Part shown: positions 23,977 to 35,196 of the stretch, in pieces | Position numbering within the stretch: the first letter of the stretch is position 1 | How the letters are laid out: the number at the start of each line of letters is the position of its first letter | Notes under the pieces: generated by a model | Told to the model about the DNA's origin: nothing | Database searches by the model: none | What the model saw: the letters and a program-made list of their open reading frames with translations, nothing else | Origin: Basidiobolus meristosporus CBS 931.73 | Lineage: Eukaryota; Basidiobolomycota; Basidiobolomycetes; Basidiobolales; Basidiobolaceae | Assembly (NCBI GenBank): GCA_002104905.1 | Contig: MCFE01000133.1 | Coordinates: 94,505-158,504 of the forward strand | Length of the DNA: 64,000 nucleotides | Direction: 5' to 3' | Program-made: the position numbers and the translations under genes

Positions 23977-24324
23977 TGTTGTAAGAGTCTTGGAGATATT
24001 GGAAGTGATTTGGAGAACAAGTAGATTATGTGGTTTTCACTTAATGATTTATTGAATGTAAAAGTAGTATTTATACTTTTACCTGGTCTTGGCATTACAA
24101 ACACGTAGAATAGGTTAAGGAAGGTCCCAAGAACATGTGTGCAAAGTTTGGGCTGTTTGGACAACTTTGAGAATTTTCATGTTCTGGGTACCTGGTTTTT
24201 TGGTGAAAATGTTCTAAGTAAATCCCGACAAGGAATTTGGTCAGTTTTCTCTAGGATTTAAGGGTAATGATCTAGGTGACTAAGTTAGGTGAATATTTAG
24301 GTGGAATTACAAATTTTTACAACA
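23977..24324 (-). repeat. copia 5' LTR of the 19550-23976 element
   Basis: 348 bp, TGTTGTAAGAG...TTTTACAACA on the plus strand. Its inner edge is followed by the primer-binding site (GGGGCTCATAACC on the plus strand, 23964-23976). The minus-strand promoter TATAAATAC lies in the LTR as in the other copies. Confidence 0.85.
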
Positions 24325-24630
24325 CTTACAACAACTTTCACTCAATGACTTGTAGAGTGTAAAAGCAGTGTTTGCACTTTTGCATGGTTTTGGCATTACA
24401 AACATGTTCAATATGTATAGAAAGGTCCCAAGAGCATATGTGCAAGGTTTTGGGCTGTTTGGATGACTTCAATAATTATCATATTCTGGGTACTGGATGT
24501 TTTTGGTGAAAGTATTCTTAACAGCTCCCAGCATGGAACTTGTTTATTGTTCACAAAGATTTGTAGGTTACAATCTTAGTGATCATGTTAGACAAATTTA
24601 TTGGCAGAATTGAAAATCTTGACTACAGCA
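24325..24630 (-). repeat. Older, eroded copia LTR
   Basis: Directly abuts the previous LTR. It matches the family from about a quarter in (CTTTCACTCAATGACTTG) to the end (GACTACAGCA) but with many substitutions and loss of the first part. Confidence 0.6.
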
Positions 24631-25135
24631 TAAATGTTAGGTGGCTGGAAGTGTGCCAATAAGGGACAAGCAGGCAGAAGCAAATGCACCAGTGCACTGC
24701 TTATCAGGGAAAAAGCATAGCACCACTTAAGAGACACTCAGTCCAAGTAGCAGTAAAGGACTAGACAGTGATAAAAACCACTGGCTTCCTCAGGAGTCTG
24801 TCATAACCAAGGATGAAAGCTCAAAATAAACAGTAAACAAATGTCAGGCTGCTGGAAGAGTGCCAGTAAGGGACAGCCAGGCATAAACAGATGCACTGGT
24901 GCTGCATTTATGGGGGAGAAATGTAGCTCAGTACAGGAAATGCTTAGCCAATGTAGCAGGGAAAAACTTGGCATTGATAAAGGAAGAGGTAAAGGGAAAA
25001 GAGTCTAACTAAGATAGAGACAGGGAAGTGTCAGAAAAAAGCTGTAGTTCACACCAATGAATGCCATGAGTCCAGAACAGGCTCAATCTCATAGTGGCCA
25101 AGAAGAATTACCAACAAGACAGCAGCTATTTTCTC
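24631..25135. other. Unassigned intergenic repeat-like sequence
   Basis: No gene. Two imperfect copies of a segment are seen (GGCTGGAAGTGTGCCAATAAGGGACA from 24651, GGCTGCTGGAAGAGTGCCAGTAAGGGACA from 24847), each followed by related CAGGCA...AAATGCACCAG / AACAGATGCACTGG. This suggests an old tandem duplication of about 195 bp. Confidence 0.4.
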
Positions 25136-25483
25136 TGTTATAAGAGTCTTGGAGATATTGGAAGTGATTAGGTGAGCAAGTAGATTATGTGATTTACACT
25201 TAATGATTAATTGAATGTAAAAGTAGTATATTTACTTTTTAACAGTATTGGCATAACAAACACATGGAATAGACTTAGGAATGTCTCAAGAGCATGTGTG
25301 CAAAGTTTGGGGCTACTTGGACAACTATGAGAACTTTCATGTTCTGGGTACCTAATATTTAATGAAATTATCCCAAGTAAATCCCATCAAGGAATTTGAT
25401 CAGTATTCTCTAAGATTTGTAGGTTATGATCTATGTGACAAAGTTGGATGAATATTTAGGTAGAATTGCAAACACTTACAACA
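25136..25483 (-). repeat. Solo copia LTR, diverged
   Basis: 348 bp, plus-strand ends TGTTATAAGAG and CACTTACAACA. No copia internal sequence adjoins it. Flanks TTCTC and TTTCC are not a clean duplication. Confidence 0.75.
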
Positions 25484-26007
25484 TTTCCAAGAGTTGCAAG
25501 CACAGTAAGTTGAGCCAAACTCCAGTGAGGTATATGAGCTTGCAGAGAAAGCTAGTTTGTCTACCACAGCCTCCCCATCCTCTTGCATAAAGCCATTGGG
25601 TTCTTGCTGACACCATAGAAAAAGGGTATTGTGGCAGAAGTGCATACTGAATGGTGGATTTCAATGGAAATAAACCAGTTTGTATGCATGAAAAGAATAA
25701 GCATTGGGCAAGTCAGGAAGTAAGGAGTGTGTAAAGAGGCAATAGCCAATCAATGTACACAAATGCAGGAGGTGATTGAGTGTCTGGGGTCAGAAAGTGA
25801 GCAAAATGACTGAGAATCAATTCAAAGCCACCAATGTTTTGAGTAAGATTTTTGACCAAGTTTTTTGTGAAATCTGAAGGGGCAATTTTTTGATGGTCTT
25901 TGCACCATGTCCTAATGTCATCCTTACCTCTTAGTTACAGGATTAAAATTCTGTGACCACCTTTTGATGGGATCATCACAATTATTTTTCATAGGGCATA
26001 TTTCAGG
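25484..26007. other. No gene recognised
   Basis: Overlapping minus-strand open stretches of 60-75 codons at 25424-25749 share no motif and overlap the LTR. I regard them as chance. Confidence 0.4.
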
Positions 26008-26245
26008 ATAATCAGGGATGTATACAATTAGGTAGATCAAACTTTTCATGCCAGAACTGGGCACATATATATATTAGACATCATTTCATACAAGAAGCTA
26101 TAGAGAATAACTTGGTTAACTTAGTTTACTGTCCTACTGATGAAATGATTGAAGACATATTTATCTAGCCATCAGCGAGAGACAAATTTGAATATCTCAG
26201 ATCACAATTAGGACTAGTTAATATGAGTATTTAGTTGCGAGAGTG
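26008..26245 (+). pseudogene. copia RNase H tail fragment
   Basis: Plus-strand remnant of the last part of pol, starting at the codons for QDNQGCIQLG and running past HHFIQEAIENNLVNLVYCPTDE to NMSI, then the purine-rich tract GCGAGAGTG and the 3' LTR. It has several substitutions and a stop. Confidence 0.75.
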
Positions 26246-26595
26246 TGTTGTAAAAAGTTGTAATTGCACCTAAATATCCACCTAACTTAGTCACTTAGAT
26301 CATTGCCTACAGATCTTAGAGAATACTGACCAAATTCCTAGTTGGGATTTACTTGGGACATTTTCATCAAGACATTAGGTACCCAGAACATGAAATTTTG
26401 TCAAGTTGTTCAAACAGCCCCAAACTTTGCACACATGTTCTTGGGACCTTCCTAAATATACTTTACATGTGTATTCTGTCAAGACCATATAAAAGTATCA
26501 ATGATACTTTTTCATTCAACAAATCATTGAAGCAACGGCCACTTTATCTACTTGTTCTCCCAATCACTTCCAATATCTCCAAAACTCTTACAGCA
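26246..26595 (+). repeat. copia 3' LTR
   Basis: 350 bp starting TGTTGTAAAAAGTTG and ending CTCTTACAGCA, in family with the others, with AGTATCAATGATAC at the promoter position. It follows the RNase H tail at 26008-26245. Confidence 0.8.
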
Positions 26596-26599
26596 ATAT

Positions 26600-26735
26600 C
26601 AAGTGGGTATCACTTAATGAGTTATTAAATCTCAGGGTGAGGTTTATACTTCTGTATGGTTGTAGAAATGCAAGCACATACAGTCTGCTTAGGAAGCTCC
26701 CAAGATCATGTTTGCAAAGCTTAGAGGTCTGGCAT
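26600..26735 (-). repeat. Fragment of a decayed copia LTR
   Basis: TATCACTTAATGAGTTATTAAAT...GGTTTATACTT...GGAAGCTCCCAAGATCATGTTTGCAAAGC follows the LTR in the minus orientation with many changes. 26736-26941 shows nothing further and then holds the 3' region of the MTR4 gene. Confidence 0.45.
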
Positions 26736-26941
26736 CAGTGTGAAACTAATTCAGAGCACCCTGCCATACTTGAAACTGATTCTTGAGAAACTTGTTACTT
26801 TTGTACTTTTCAAACTAGCTATTCCTCATTGCAAGTGGTGTAAAAGAGCGATTTTATTATAGAGAAAGGATTACTACCAGTGTGCAAAGCTCAAGAGTAC
26901 AACTAGGAGGGGGATTTGTCGAGGATGCCCGAAGAAGATAT

Positions 26942-29900
26942 TTACAGATAGAGGGAGGCAGCGAAAACGATGTCACGTTTGATCTTGTTGATGCCATCGG
27001 CGAATTTGTTCTCCAACTCCGTGTTGCCAATGGACTTCGCAGCCGCGCACATTTGTCTTAGTAATTCTTCGAGGCGACGGAAGCCACGAATGAGGGACCC
27101 TTCGAAGGTGTCGGTCATCTTGATGATCTGGGAGAACTTGGCCCCGTTACACCACGCGAAGACCACGTCCATGTGCTCCGAGCGGAAGCTTTGTACATAT
27201 TCCTCTTCGTTCACGTTGAGCTTCGACTCCTGGGAGACCTTGGCGATGCGGCGGGCCGCCTCCTGCATCATTCGCAGTGGGCCGGCGAGCTCTTCGCCAA
27301 GCTTCGGTGCTTGCTCGCTCTTCTCCTGGAACACAAAGCAACTCAGCAACGCAACACTCTGCTCCACTGTGAGGTCATTGAAAACACCATTGAAAATCAT
27401 CTCCGTGAGCAGCAACTCATCTCCCGTACTGATCTCGCACGCCACTCGGCCCTTGACTTCGATGACATCCGCCTGGTTGGTGTAGCCCAATCTTCGGAGG
27501 ACACGCTTGCGGCATCTCAGCTCATCCAGCTGCATGATCGAGTGCGCGGTTTGAATCTGCTTCTTGAGCTCCTTGGCACGAGAGGCGAGGCTGACCTTCT
27601 TGGAGTACTCCTCGAAGAGCTGGGGGAGCTGAGGGTCGGTCTTCATCGGGCTGTCATCGAGGCGAGCTTGCAGGACATCGATCTTTTTGAGAAGTTTCTT
27701 GAAGCTCTCATCCTTGATGCCAAGGTTGTCGACGGGGTCGAGCAGGGGCAGACCGTCAGGGAAGCGCTTCTTCACCTCGGTGATGGACTTGTAGACAGTG
27801 TTTCTGGGCTCCAAGGGGCGGATGTCTTTGGGAAGGAAGAGGCGAACGTGGCTCATGCCTCTCAAGGTGTTGAGCAGGACAGGGACCACCACCATCTCCC
27901 CCTTCTCGTTCTCTTTGCAGGGCTGCACCCCAGTCACCAGCCCGTCAGGGCCCTTGGCAACGGTGGTGCCAGCAGCACAGTGAAGGAGCACATCAACGAT
28001 GTATCTGGCGGCAGCATCCACGTCATCGGCATCGTTGCTATCTTTGTTGGGGCCCTTGTTGGGAGAAGAACGCTTCTGGTAGCTCACGACACAGCCCCAG
28101 CCGAAGTCCACGCCGTCATGGACCACCCTTACCACACGGCCAGGCTGGATGAATGGCAGCGAGTAAGTGGGGTGGTTCATGATGTCGAATTTATCGTTGG
28201 TGTAGCGGTCGATCTCTTGCTTGATGTTGAAGTACTGCTCCACCAGTCTTTCGTTCTCCACCACGATCGCTTTGCGCTCCTCCTCGACCAGCTGAAGCTC
28301 CGCCTCGAGCTTGGGAACGTTGGCGTTGTTCTGGAACTGGAAGAAGCACTGGTCCAACATGAACTCGGGGCTCATGCCGTCCACACGCATCAGATTGAGA
28401 ATCATGTTGTATGTGAGATGGAAGGCGGAGTTGAGGGCGTCCGCCTCACCCTTCACCATGTTCTTGGCGACGGCAGGCTCCATCTTCTCGTCCACCATCA
28501 TGATAACGATACCACGGTCATCGAGACCACGTCGACCGGCACGACCAGACATCTGGATGTACTCACCGGAGGACACCCAGCGGAAGTCCTTACCGTCGAA
28601 CTTGCGCACATTCGTGAACACCACGGTCTTGGCAGGCATGTTGAGACCGATGGAGAAGGTCTCGGTGGCGAAAAGGACCTTGAGCAGGCCTTCTTGGAAG
28701 AGGATTTCGATGACTTCCTTGAGGATGGGAAGCAGGCCGGAGTGATGGATTCCGATACCACGGCGCAACAGGGGGAGCAGATGCTCGATCTGGGGAAGCT
28801 GCTTATCATCGTCGGACAGTCCGTTGATGGCGTTGGTGAACACGGTGGCAACCATCTCGTTCTCAGACTCGTCATTGAAGTCAAGCTTGCTCATTTGCAG
28901 GGCGAGCGACTCGCACTCCCTCTTGCTGAAACTGAAGACAATCACCGGATGGTAGTTCTTGGTCATGATCATCTTGACGATCTTGTAGATGTCCGAGGGG
29001 CCTGCAGAGATAATGTGAGCATACAATCAAGCCAAGCGCCGAAGTGGCCGCTCCTACCTTTGGTGGAAGGCTTTTTGCCCTTCTTCTTTGCTCCCTTCCC
29101 GCTGCCTCCAGGCTCTTCGGCAGAGCCGGAATCGCCCAACGCCCCGATGGCCTTTTGGAAGTTCTCCTCGCGGAAGACACTCTTCTCGTCCACGACCAGG
29201 TGGATACCCTCGCTGCCGGATGGGAAGAGATAATGCTGCAGTGGGGTGGGTCGGAAGTCGGTGTACACGATGTGGCATGGCTACATGACAAGCGTTAGTG
29301 ATGTTGGTCCTCATGATGGTTGGCCAGCGGCCAGGCGTTACCTGCTCGTGAATCTTGCAAATCCACTCGGCGAACTCCATAGCGTTGGGGATGGTGGCGG
29401 ACAAGAACACGTAATGGACCTTGTGGGGAAGCATAATGATGGTTTCCTCCCAGACGACACCACGCGCCTTATCACGCATGTAGTGCACCTCATCGAAAAT
29501 TACCCAGGCCACCTCTCGCATCACCTCTGAACCGCGGTACAGCATGGACCGCAAAATTTCCGTGGTCATGACGAGGCAGGACGCGCTGGGGTTGATCGTA
29601 ACATCACCAGTCATCAGACCAACATCTCCGAATTCCTGGAGAAGCTCACGGTACTTCTGATTACTGAGGGCCTTGATGGGACTGGTGTAGATCACTCGCT
29701 GTTTGTCGCGTAAACTTTGCGCGATAGCATACTCTGCCACCACCGTTTTACCTGCACTGGTATGGGCACTGACCAGGACAGACTCCGAGCGCTCGATACA
29801 GTGCGTGGCTAGGAGCTGGAAGGGATCTAATTTGAAGGGATAGCTTCTGGCAGGTGGCTCGGGGGACACGTGCTGCGACAGTGGGACATAATCGTAGGTA

Positions 29901-30307
29901 GGGGGGATGGCGACTTGATGACGAACCTAGCAAACAGTCAAGCGTGAGTTAGCGGGAAGAGCTTGGCGAATTGGACATGGCGCCCATACCTGGTGAGAAA
30001 GGACCAAGGTCTCTCCGTAGTCTTCTTGAACTTCCTTTCCTACTGCCTGTACCTCGCGAGATAGATCTTGCGAGAATTCATCGGCAACGAGAGCCTTGGG
30101 TGATAAGGCCCGTTTAATCTTTCTAGTGGGCTCTTGAGACTCAGTCGAGGGGGTGTTGACTTCTACGCCTGCTTCGGCGTCAACCTCGGCGGCTGGCTCT
30201 TCGGTCTTTCTCTTTTTGGTGGAAAGATTGGTTAAATCCGTGGTAATTTCGGTGGTGACAGGCGCAGAGAAAACATCGAACAAGGAATCGGTATCTTCGG
30301 AAAACAT
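26942..30307 (-). CDS. MTR4: ATP-dependent RNA helicase MTR4 (exosome cofactor), 4 exons
   Basis: Spliced from 29990-30307, 29342-29926, 29058-29280 and 26942-29001 (minus), introns 63, 61 and 56 bp; product 1061 aa, close to the family size. It is a nuclear DExH (Ski2-like) helicase that unwinds RNA for the exosome, in TRAMP-type complexes. Seen: Walker A AHTSAGKT (160-167), DEVH (251-254), SAT (282-284), FSFSKRECE, motif [12 protein letters not shown], then the arch/KOW insertion ([18 protein letters not shown], two copies of basic loops) and the C-terminal DSH domain ([43 protein letters not shown]). ATG at 30307 is the first in frame; the acidic, Lys-rich N-terminus (KKRKTEE) fits nuclear entry. 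All catalytic motifs are intact. SKI2 is the alternative, but the DSH/arch content and N-terminus favour MTR4. Confidence 0.96.
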
Positions 30308-30697
30308 GATGCAGGGAACGTTCGAAGTCCGGACTTCTCTAAGGTACACTGATTATACTAAAATTGAGGGGAACAAGAACTAGTAGACAAAGGGGACTCT
30401 CTATACGTCTTCGAAAAGGAGGCTGTCTAGGAAAAGTGGGGATTCACGACAGGGACACCGCTAGTATATGTGGTTCTCCAAAGACAAAGGATACGACAAA
30501 ACAACCTTGGCTGCCTGGGATGGTACAGTTATCCGGTATATTCCGCCTGAAAAAAACCACGGATTCCTTCGAATTTTTTTTTAAACCATGTTACATTAAT
30601 TAGTGGGATTTTTTTTCCTTACTGTGTGCTTGGTTTAATGATGTTTGTACATGAAGATAGTTTGATTAACCGATTTTACATGGTAGAATTATTGTGC
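30308..30697. other. Intergenic region between SIP5 stop and MTR4 start
   Basis: 390 bp with T-rich and A-rich tracts (for example 30570-30620). It must hold the MTR4 promoter and the SIP5 3' end; no specific site could be identified. Confidence 0.5.
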
Positions 30698-31691
30698 TTA
30701 AACATATATACTAGGTGATCCAGATAAGCCGACTTCTCTGGCTAGTCTATCCCAAATGTGTGTTAAGGGTTTGTGATGTCTATCGCGGCGATCTGTACTA
30801 TCTGGCAAGCTCTGGATCTCAGTAGATTCGGTTGTGCTGGTGTCACGGCGGACCACTTCAGAACTACGTTCCTCGATACTATGGTCGGGAAGCCCTTGCT
30901 GGAAGACGTCTATTGGTGCACTCTGGCCACGATCGATGATCTGCTCTTCGTTGGATAAATGGTTGAGGTGGTTTCTGCGAGAACGGAGCAACCGTCGTGC
31001 AATGTTCAAGTTGGAGAACGGGTGGGCACCACGGTGCGAATGGTCCGGCCGGATATCATCACTACTGACAGCCTGAGAGTCGGCGGGCATCACTGCAACT
31101 TGCTGTGCTTTGGTGTCATCTCTAGAGATCAGAGTGACTTTCTCTCCTTCCCGGTAGAGGCTACTATCATATGGCGCAGTATAGATGACCGCAAAATTTG
31201 GACCCACACAGTACGGGCAGGTGACAGGGGTTATGGCGTTAGGTCTTTTCATTTGAAGGAAGCATTCTGTGCAGATCGGCTGGTGACAACAACGTGTATA
31301 ATTGATATTCTTTGGGTAGTACTGTGAGGAACTTCGATTAGCGATCAGAGTTCATAATGACAGCAGGGCATATTCGGAAAGTTACCAGGAAACAGATAGG
31401 GCATTCGACAGCATCCTTATACAAGTCCACTGGGTTCAACATGCTCCCATTGAATTTGCTCTTAGCTGTATATCTGACCGGCCTGACTTTGGATGATTTC
31501 TTGATGGACTGTTCTTTCACTGCGTCTTTGACCTCGGCCAACCCTTTGTAGAAGGGAGCGATCCTTCTACCAAGGATAAGTCTGCGTACAATGCGCGTGT
31601 TGTAATCCTGTACGGCGGAATAGATCCCATTAGGAGTGAATCCGCCACCGTCTATATCAGGGCTCTCTCTCTTGGCTTGGATATTCCCCAT
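30698..31691 (-). CDS. SIP5: SIP5-like RING-type zinc protein, 2 exons
   Basis: Exons 31386-31691 and 30698-31321, intron of 64 bp; 309 aa. The split cysteine domain is continuous only after splicing: CPICF, then [21 protein letters not shown], then CPYC. That is the family's RING-like block, preceded by the LYKDAVE lead-in. The N-terminus [17 protein letters not shown] fits the fungal SIP5 start and explains the choice of the ATG at 31691. Gly2 suggests possible myristoylation, although residue 6 is Ala, not Ser. In budding yeast SIP5 is linked to the Reg1/Glc7 phosphatase and Snf1 kinase; the biochemical role is uncertain. The C-terminal half is polar, Ser/Arg/Asp-rich and probably disordered. 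It lies head-to-tail with MTR4, 390 bp away. Confidence 0.88.
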
Positions 31692-32623
31692 GATGTGGTA
31701 AAAGTCAAGCTGCAAGAAGGGTTAGCAATCGGAGTCGGTCCAAGCTGAAGATGGCTCTACTTACCAATGGTTATGCGGGGGTTTAGACAAAGGATTTAGT
31801 AATGTTAGCGGAGGAGTTAATATTTTCGGACTTGAAGTTAAGATCTTTGCCTTAAATATGGCTGATGCGCACTCCGAACAGACCTTTAGGAAGCAAACCC
31901 CCGGTTTCCATTTTAAGATTACCACCTCGTCACTAACGAAGCTATTTGATGAAAAAGTGGAACCAATCCAATTTCACCTGCATGGGGAGAAGGGTCGGGT
32001 GGCGGATGAAAAGATACCGGCTACTTGAAACAAACCGATGAATCAGTAAACCTGCAGAGCCTTCGAGGATCTAGGAGGCAGGACTGGCGGGCGGTCAGGC
32101 AAGACAGGCGAATGTTCGGACCAAAAAAGTGAAAGCTTGGTATATCAGCCATGTTACTCAAGATCCCTTAATACAGAAATCCGTTGAAAGCATGTGTCTC
32201 ATGGAAGTGATTAATGGACTGGGTGTCGGATCTGAGGAACATCAGCCAACCGGATGTCGAGAAACATGCAAAATAAATGCTGTCATGAGGCAGATTACCC
32301 AAATAAATACATCATGGGTTCTGGAGCTTTCCGCTTTACCCCACTTCTTAGTGCACATTGCAAACATCCACTCATCCTTCAGTCCTCACTGCTCCACCCC
32401 GGGAGAAAAACTCGGTCCCTGAGGCGGTTGATTTCGCAGAAACATCAGTATCGGCTTGGGTGAAAAAAAGCGTGCTATTGAGATTAGGCAGTTTAACCGT
32501 AACTTTATATGAATCAAACATAGTGCCCTATTTTGGACACGGTTGAGATGAGGAATGCAGTTAGGTATGTTGATCAACGCTGTGAAGGAAGAAAAGCATG
32601 CATGATGAGTGAAAAGAAGGGAC
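31692..32623. other. Intergenic region, no gene seen
   Basis: Short open stretches at 32129-32577 on both strands overlap each other and have no motifs. The region would contain the SIP5 promoter and the 3' end of the transporter gene. Confidence 0.5.
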
Positions 32624-33478
32624 TCATTTCTTTTTTGGGTTGAGTACGTATGATGTCAGGCCAACAAGTATCGCTCCTCCAACCGCATTCCCTAGAATGA
32701 CGGGGATGAGATTCTTCACGATGAATTGGCCCACAGACACCTTAGCTCCGTACATCATTCCAACAGGGATATAAAACATATTGGCAATTGAGTGCTCAAA
32801 GCCACAGATAGCAAAGGCAAAGACTGGCCACCAGAAGCAAATGAACTTCCCGGTGACATCACGTGCGGTGAGCCCCAAATACACGGCAAAGCACACGAAG
32901 GCGTTGGCAGGAACCGCTTTCAAGAAGGCAACACCGAACGAATAGGAAACCTTCTTTTCAGCACTACTGATAATCCACGACAGCCAAGGATCAGCACCGA
33001 ATTGGTCGGTCAGGTAGGCGAAGAGATAAGTAGTCAACAAGGCGCCTGCAGCGTTACCAATGACAACCAGGACCCAGTTCTTTGCCAAACTAAGTATGGT
33101 GCATTTACGCTGAATCACGCCTACAAACATGACCATAACGTTGCCGGTAAAGAGATCACCGCCGAACATAACGATGAACAACAAAGCACTAGCAAAGCAT
33201 CCACTGAATATGATCTTCTGTACAGAGGGATACGCCTTTGTGAAAGCCGGATCCAACCCGCCACCTGCGGTATAAGCAAAGGTTCCGATGAATGCCACTA
33301 GCATCCCAGCCATGAAGCCATTCATCAGATCATCATACCATCTCCGAGAAGCCTTCAGTATAGCCGCGTTGCCAATAGCTTGCTCTACCTCGGCTGAGGT
33401 GTTGAATTCACGTTTCAAAGCTTCGGTGTGAACAGTTGTGTCATCAGATAGATCTTTGAGGCTGAAGTCGAGAGACAT
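32624..33478 (-). CDS. Formate/nitrite transporter family protein
   Basis: Intronless, 284 aa, the usual FNT length. FNT proteins are pentameric membrane channels that pass small monovalent anions (formate, nitrite, lactate, hydrosulfide), often with a proton. Six hydrophobic segments are visible. Signature stretches are GGDLFTGNVM (after TM2), the AKNWVLVVIGNAAGALL segment and GFEHSIANMFYIP (near TM5), which includes the central His of the pore. The N-terminus is acidic and cytosolic by family precedent, and the C-terminus ends in KKK. Fungal members include nitrite carriers of the NitA type, but substrate cannot be told from sequence. Start ATG 33478 precedes the first TM by about 50 residues, as usual. 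Neighbours are unrelated in function, so no cluster is implied. Confidence 0.92.
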   Translation of the reverse strand: MSLDFSLKDLSDDTTVHTEALKREFNTSAEVEQAIGNAAILKASRRWYDDLMNGFMAGMLVAFIGTFAYTAGGGLDPAFTKAYPSVQKIIFSGCFASALLFIVMFGGDLFTGNVMVMFVGVIQRKCTILSLAKNWVLVVIGNAAGALLTTYLFAYLTDQFGADPWLSWIISSAEKKVSYSFGVAFLKAVPANAFVCFAVYLGLTARDVTGKFICFWWPVFAFAICGFEHSIANMFYIPVGMMYGAKVSVGQFIVKNLIPVILGNAVGGAILVGLTSYVLNPKKK

Positions 33479-35196
33479 GAAAATATTAACAGGATAAGGA
33501 TGGCGATTAGTTGAATGTACAGTTGATACCGTCCAGTTGACCCGTTGTTCACTTTTATAGATACTCTGCAGGTCTCGGATCTAGATATAGAACTGCATTT
33601 TACCCCACCTTTCTGAACTGCAAAATAAGACATACTATTTCGATCAACGGCTAGTTGCACAAAATGAATATGACACTCGTAGGAAAATATGGTTTTGGCC
33701 AGTTCAAGGCTATTTCCAACTGTCAGTTGTATCATATCGATACTTTAATTTCTCGCTCTTCAGTGGGAAAAAGAATAGCTTGTACTTCTGAAGGTGTTAC
33801 CGCCCGGATGAATTGGTTTCATCAATCTTGATGATTGAAGCAACCTTAATACTCGATCATCACGAGATGCCTACTTGCATGAAGAAATCGACTTTGATCA
33901 CAAGCCAAGGAATCGACAAACAGTTGGCAACTGGTTTTAATATAACCCGATTCGCAGAAAGGTCCAACCCGTTTGACTGCCAAGTATCCACGGATGCAAA
34001 CACTCCGGCTATATTATATTACAATTCATAGTTGGAATCATGAGGCACATTTCTATTAGCACATGGATCTGTTCATCAACCACTTGATGGCCAGCATAAC
34101 TCGAGGTTATTTTCAGTTGCTTTCAAAAACTTCGCACCCTCAATCCCTCCACCGACTATCCGTAGATTTTCCGGGGTCCCATTGGCCTGAGACCAAGCAC
34201 CGGTTAGCTGTGGGAGAAGAATGAACTAAGAATAACCTAGAGTACGTATTACAACATGTCTTTGTGATTGGGAGACAAGAGCACTAGTCCACACTGGTGC
34301 ATGTCGCACACTACAAGCAGTAGAGAATATACTCCCCACACCTCTTGACATAGGAAATTCCTTACCTTAATAAGATAATCTGGCAATTCTGACGTTGGAA
34401 GAAAGGTAACCTTATTTAAGCAAATTACTCTACCATCTGGTCGCAATTTTAAACTAAATTCAACTAGGAGATCCAGTTGTGCAGATATAATCCCAATCCT
34501 ATCCCCGAAAATTTAATCCATCAAATAATCAAACATCGCTTTCGGCAAATTGTTGTGCAAATACTGATTAAGAGGTAACCTTTTCCACCAAGGCTATCTT
34601 TGGTAACACACCACAAGACTTGCAGAATGCAACATTTCAATATGGTTATCTTCTCCAGAAGTCATCTGCTAAAATAGCTTTTAGAGATAGTGATACAAAC
34701 ACAAACTCACGAGATTGATCGAGGTATACATTCACCATTCCCCCTCACTAGGATGGACTTCTTGCATTTGCAGAGCTTTCTCAATTGTGACTAACTCCTA
34801 ACAAACAAATATTGATTAGCGGTTCCAAATTAATTTTTTTATCATGACGTCTATATATTCATGGCGGAATTTCATTGGCTTATATTCAAGGTTGTTTCTA
34901 GTAAATCTGTACCTGATATGACCAAGATACTCAGGAGAGTATGAGGTTTACTATTGGAAGAATAACCTACTACAAGAGCTGAGAGTAGCGTAAGTTTACC
35001 TCATATATGGATTATTGTGATAGCATTGGTGGAAAATGATCCGTTGGAATTTTTTCGCTGTAGACACGAAAGTTTACAAGTGCTATATTTTGACATCATC
35101 AACATCTCATTTTACCACGTCCCTTAGCCTATTGTCCTTTACCCCCCTAACCTCTCTTTCGCACTCTCCCCTTACTCAAGTATTTTTCGCCCGGTG
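33479..35196. other. Divergent promoter region between FNT gene and SERCA gene
   Basis: 1.7 kb, AT-rich, no coding frame with recognisable motifs. Pyrimidine-rich tracts just before 35197 (TTACCCCCCTAACCTCTC, about 35140) resemble fungal CT-rich core promoters. No tRNA or repeat family was recognised. Confidence 0.5.

Noticed and set aside
27173-29233. 686-codon plus-strand open frame opposite MTR4
   Set aside because: It is the antisense of the MTR4 exons, with no motifs of its own and composition dictated by the GC-rich codons of the real gene.
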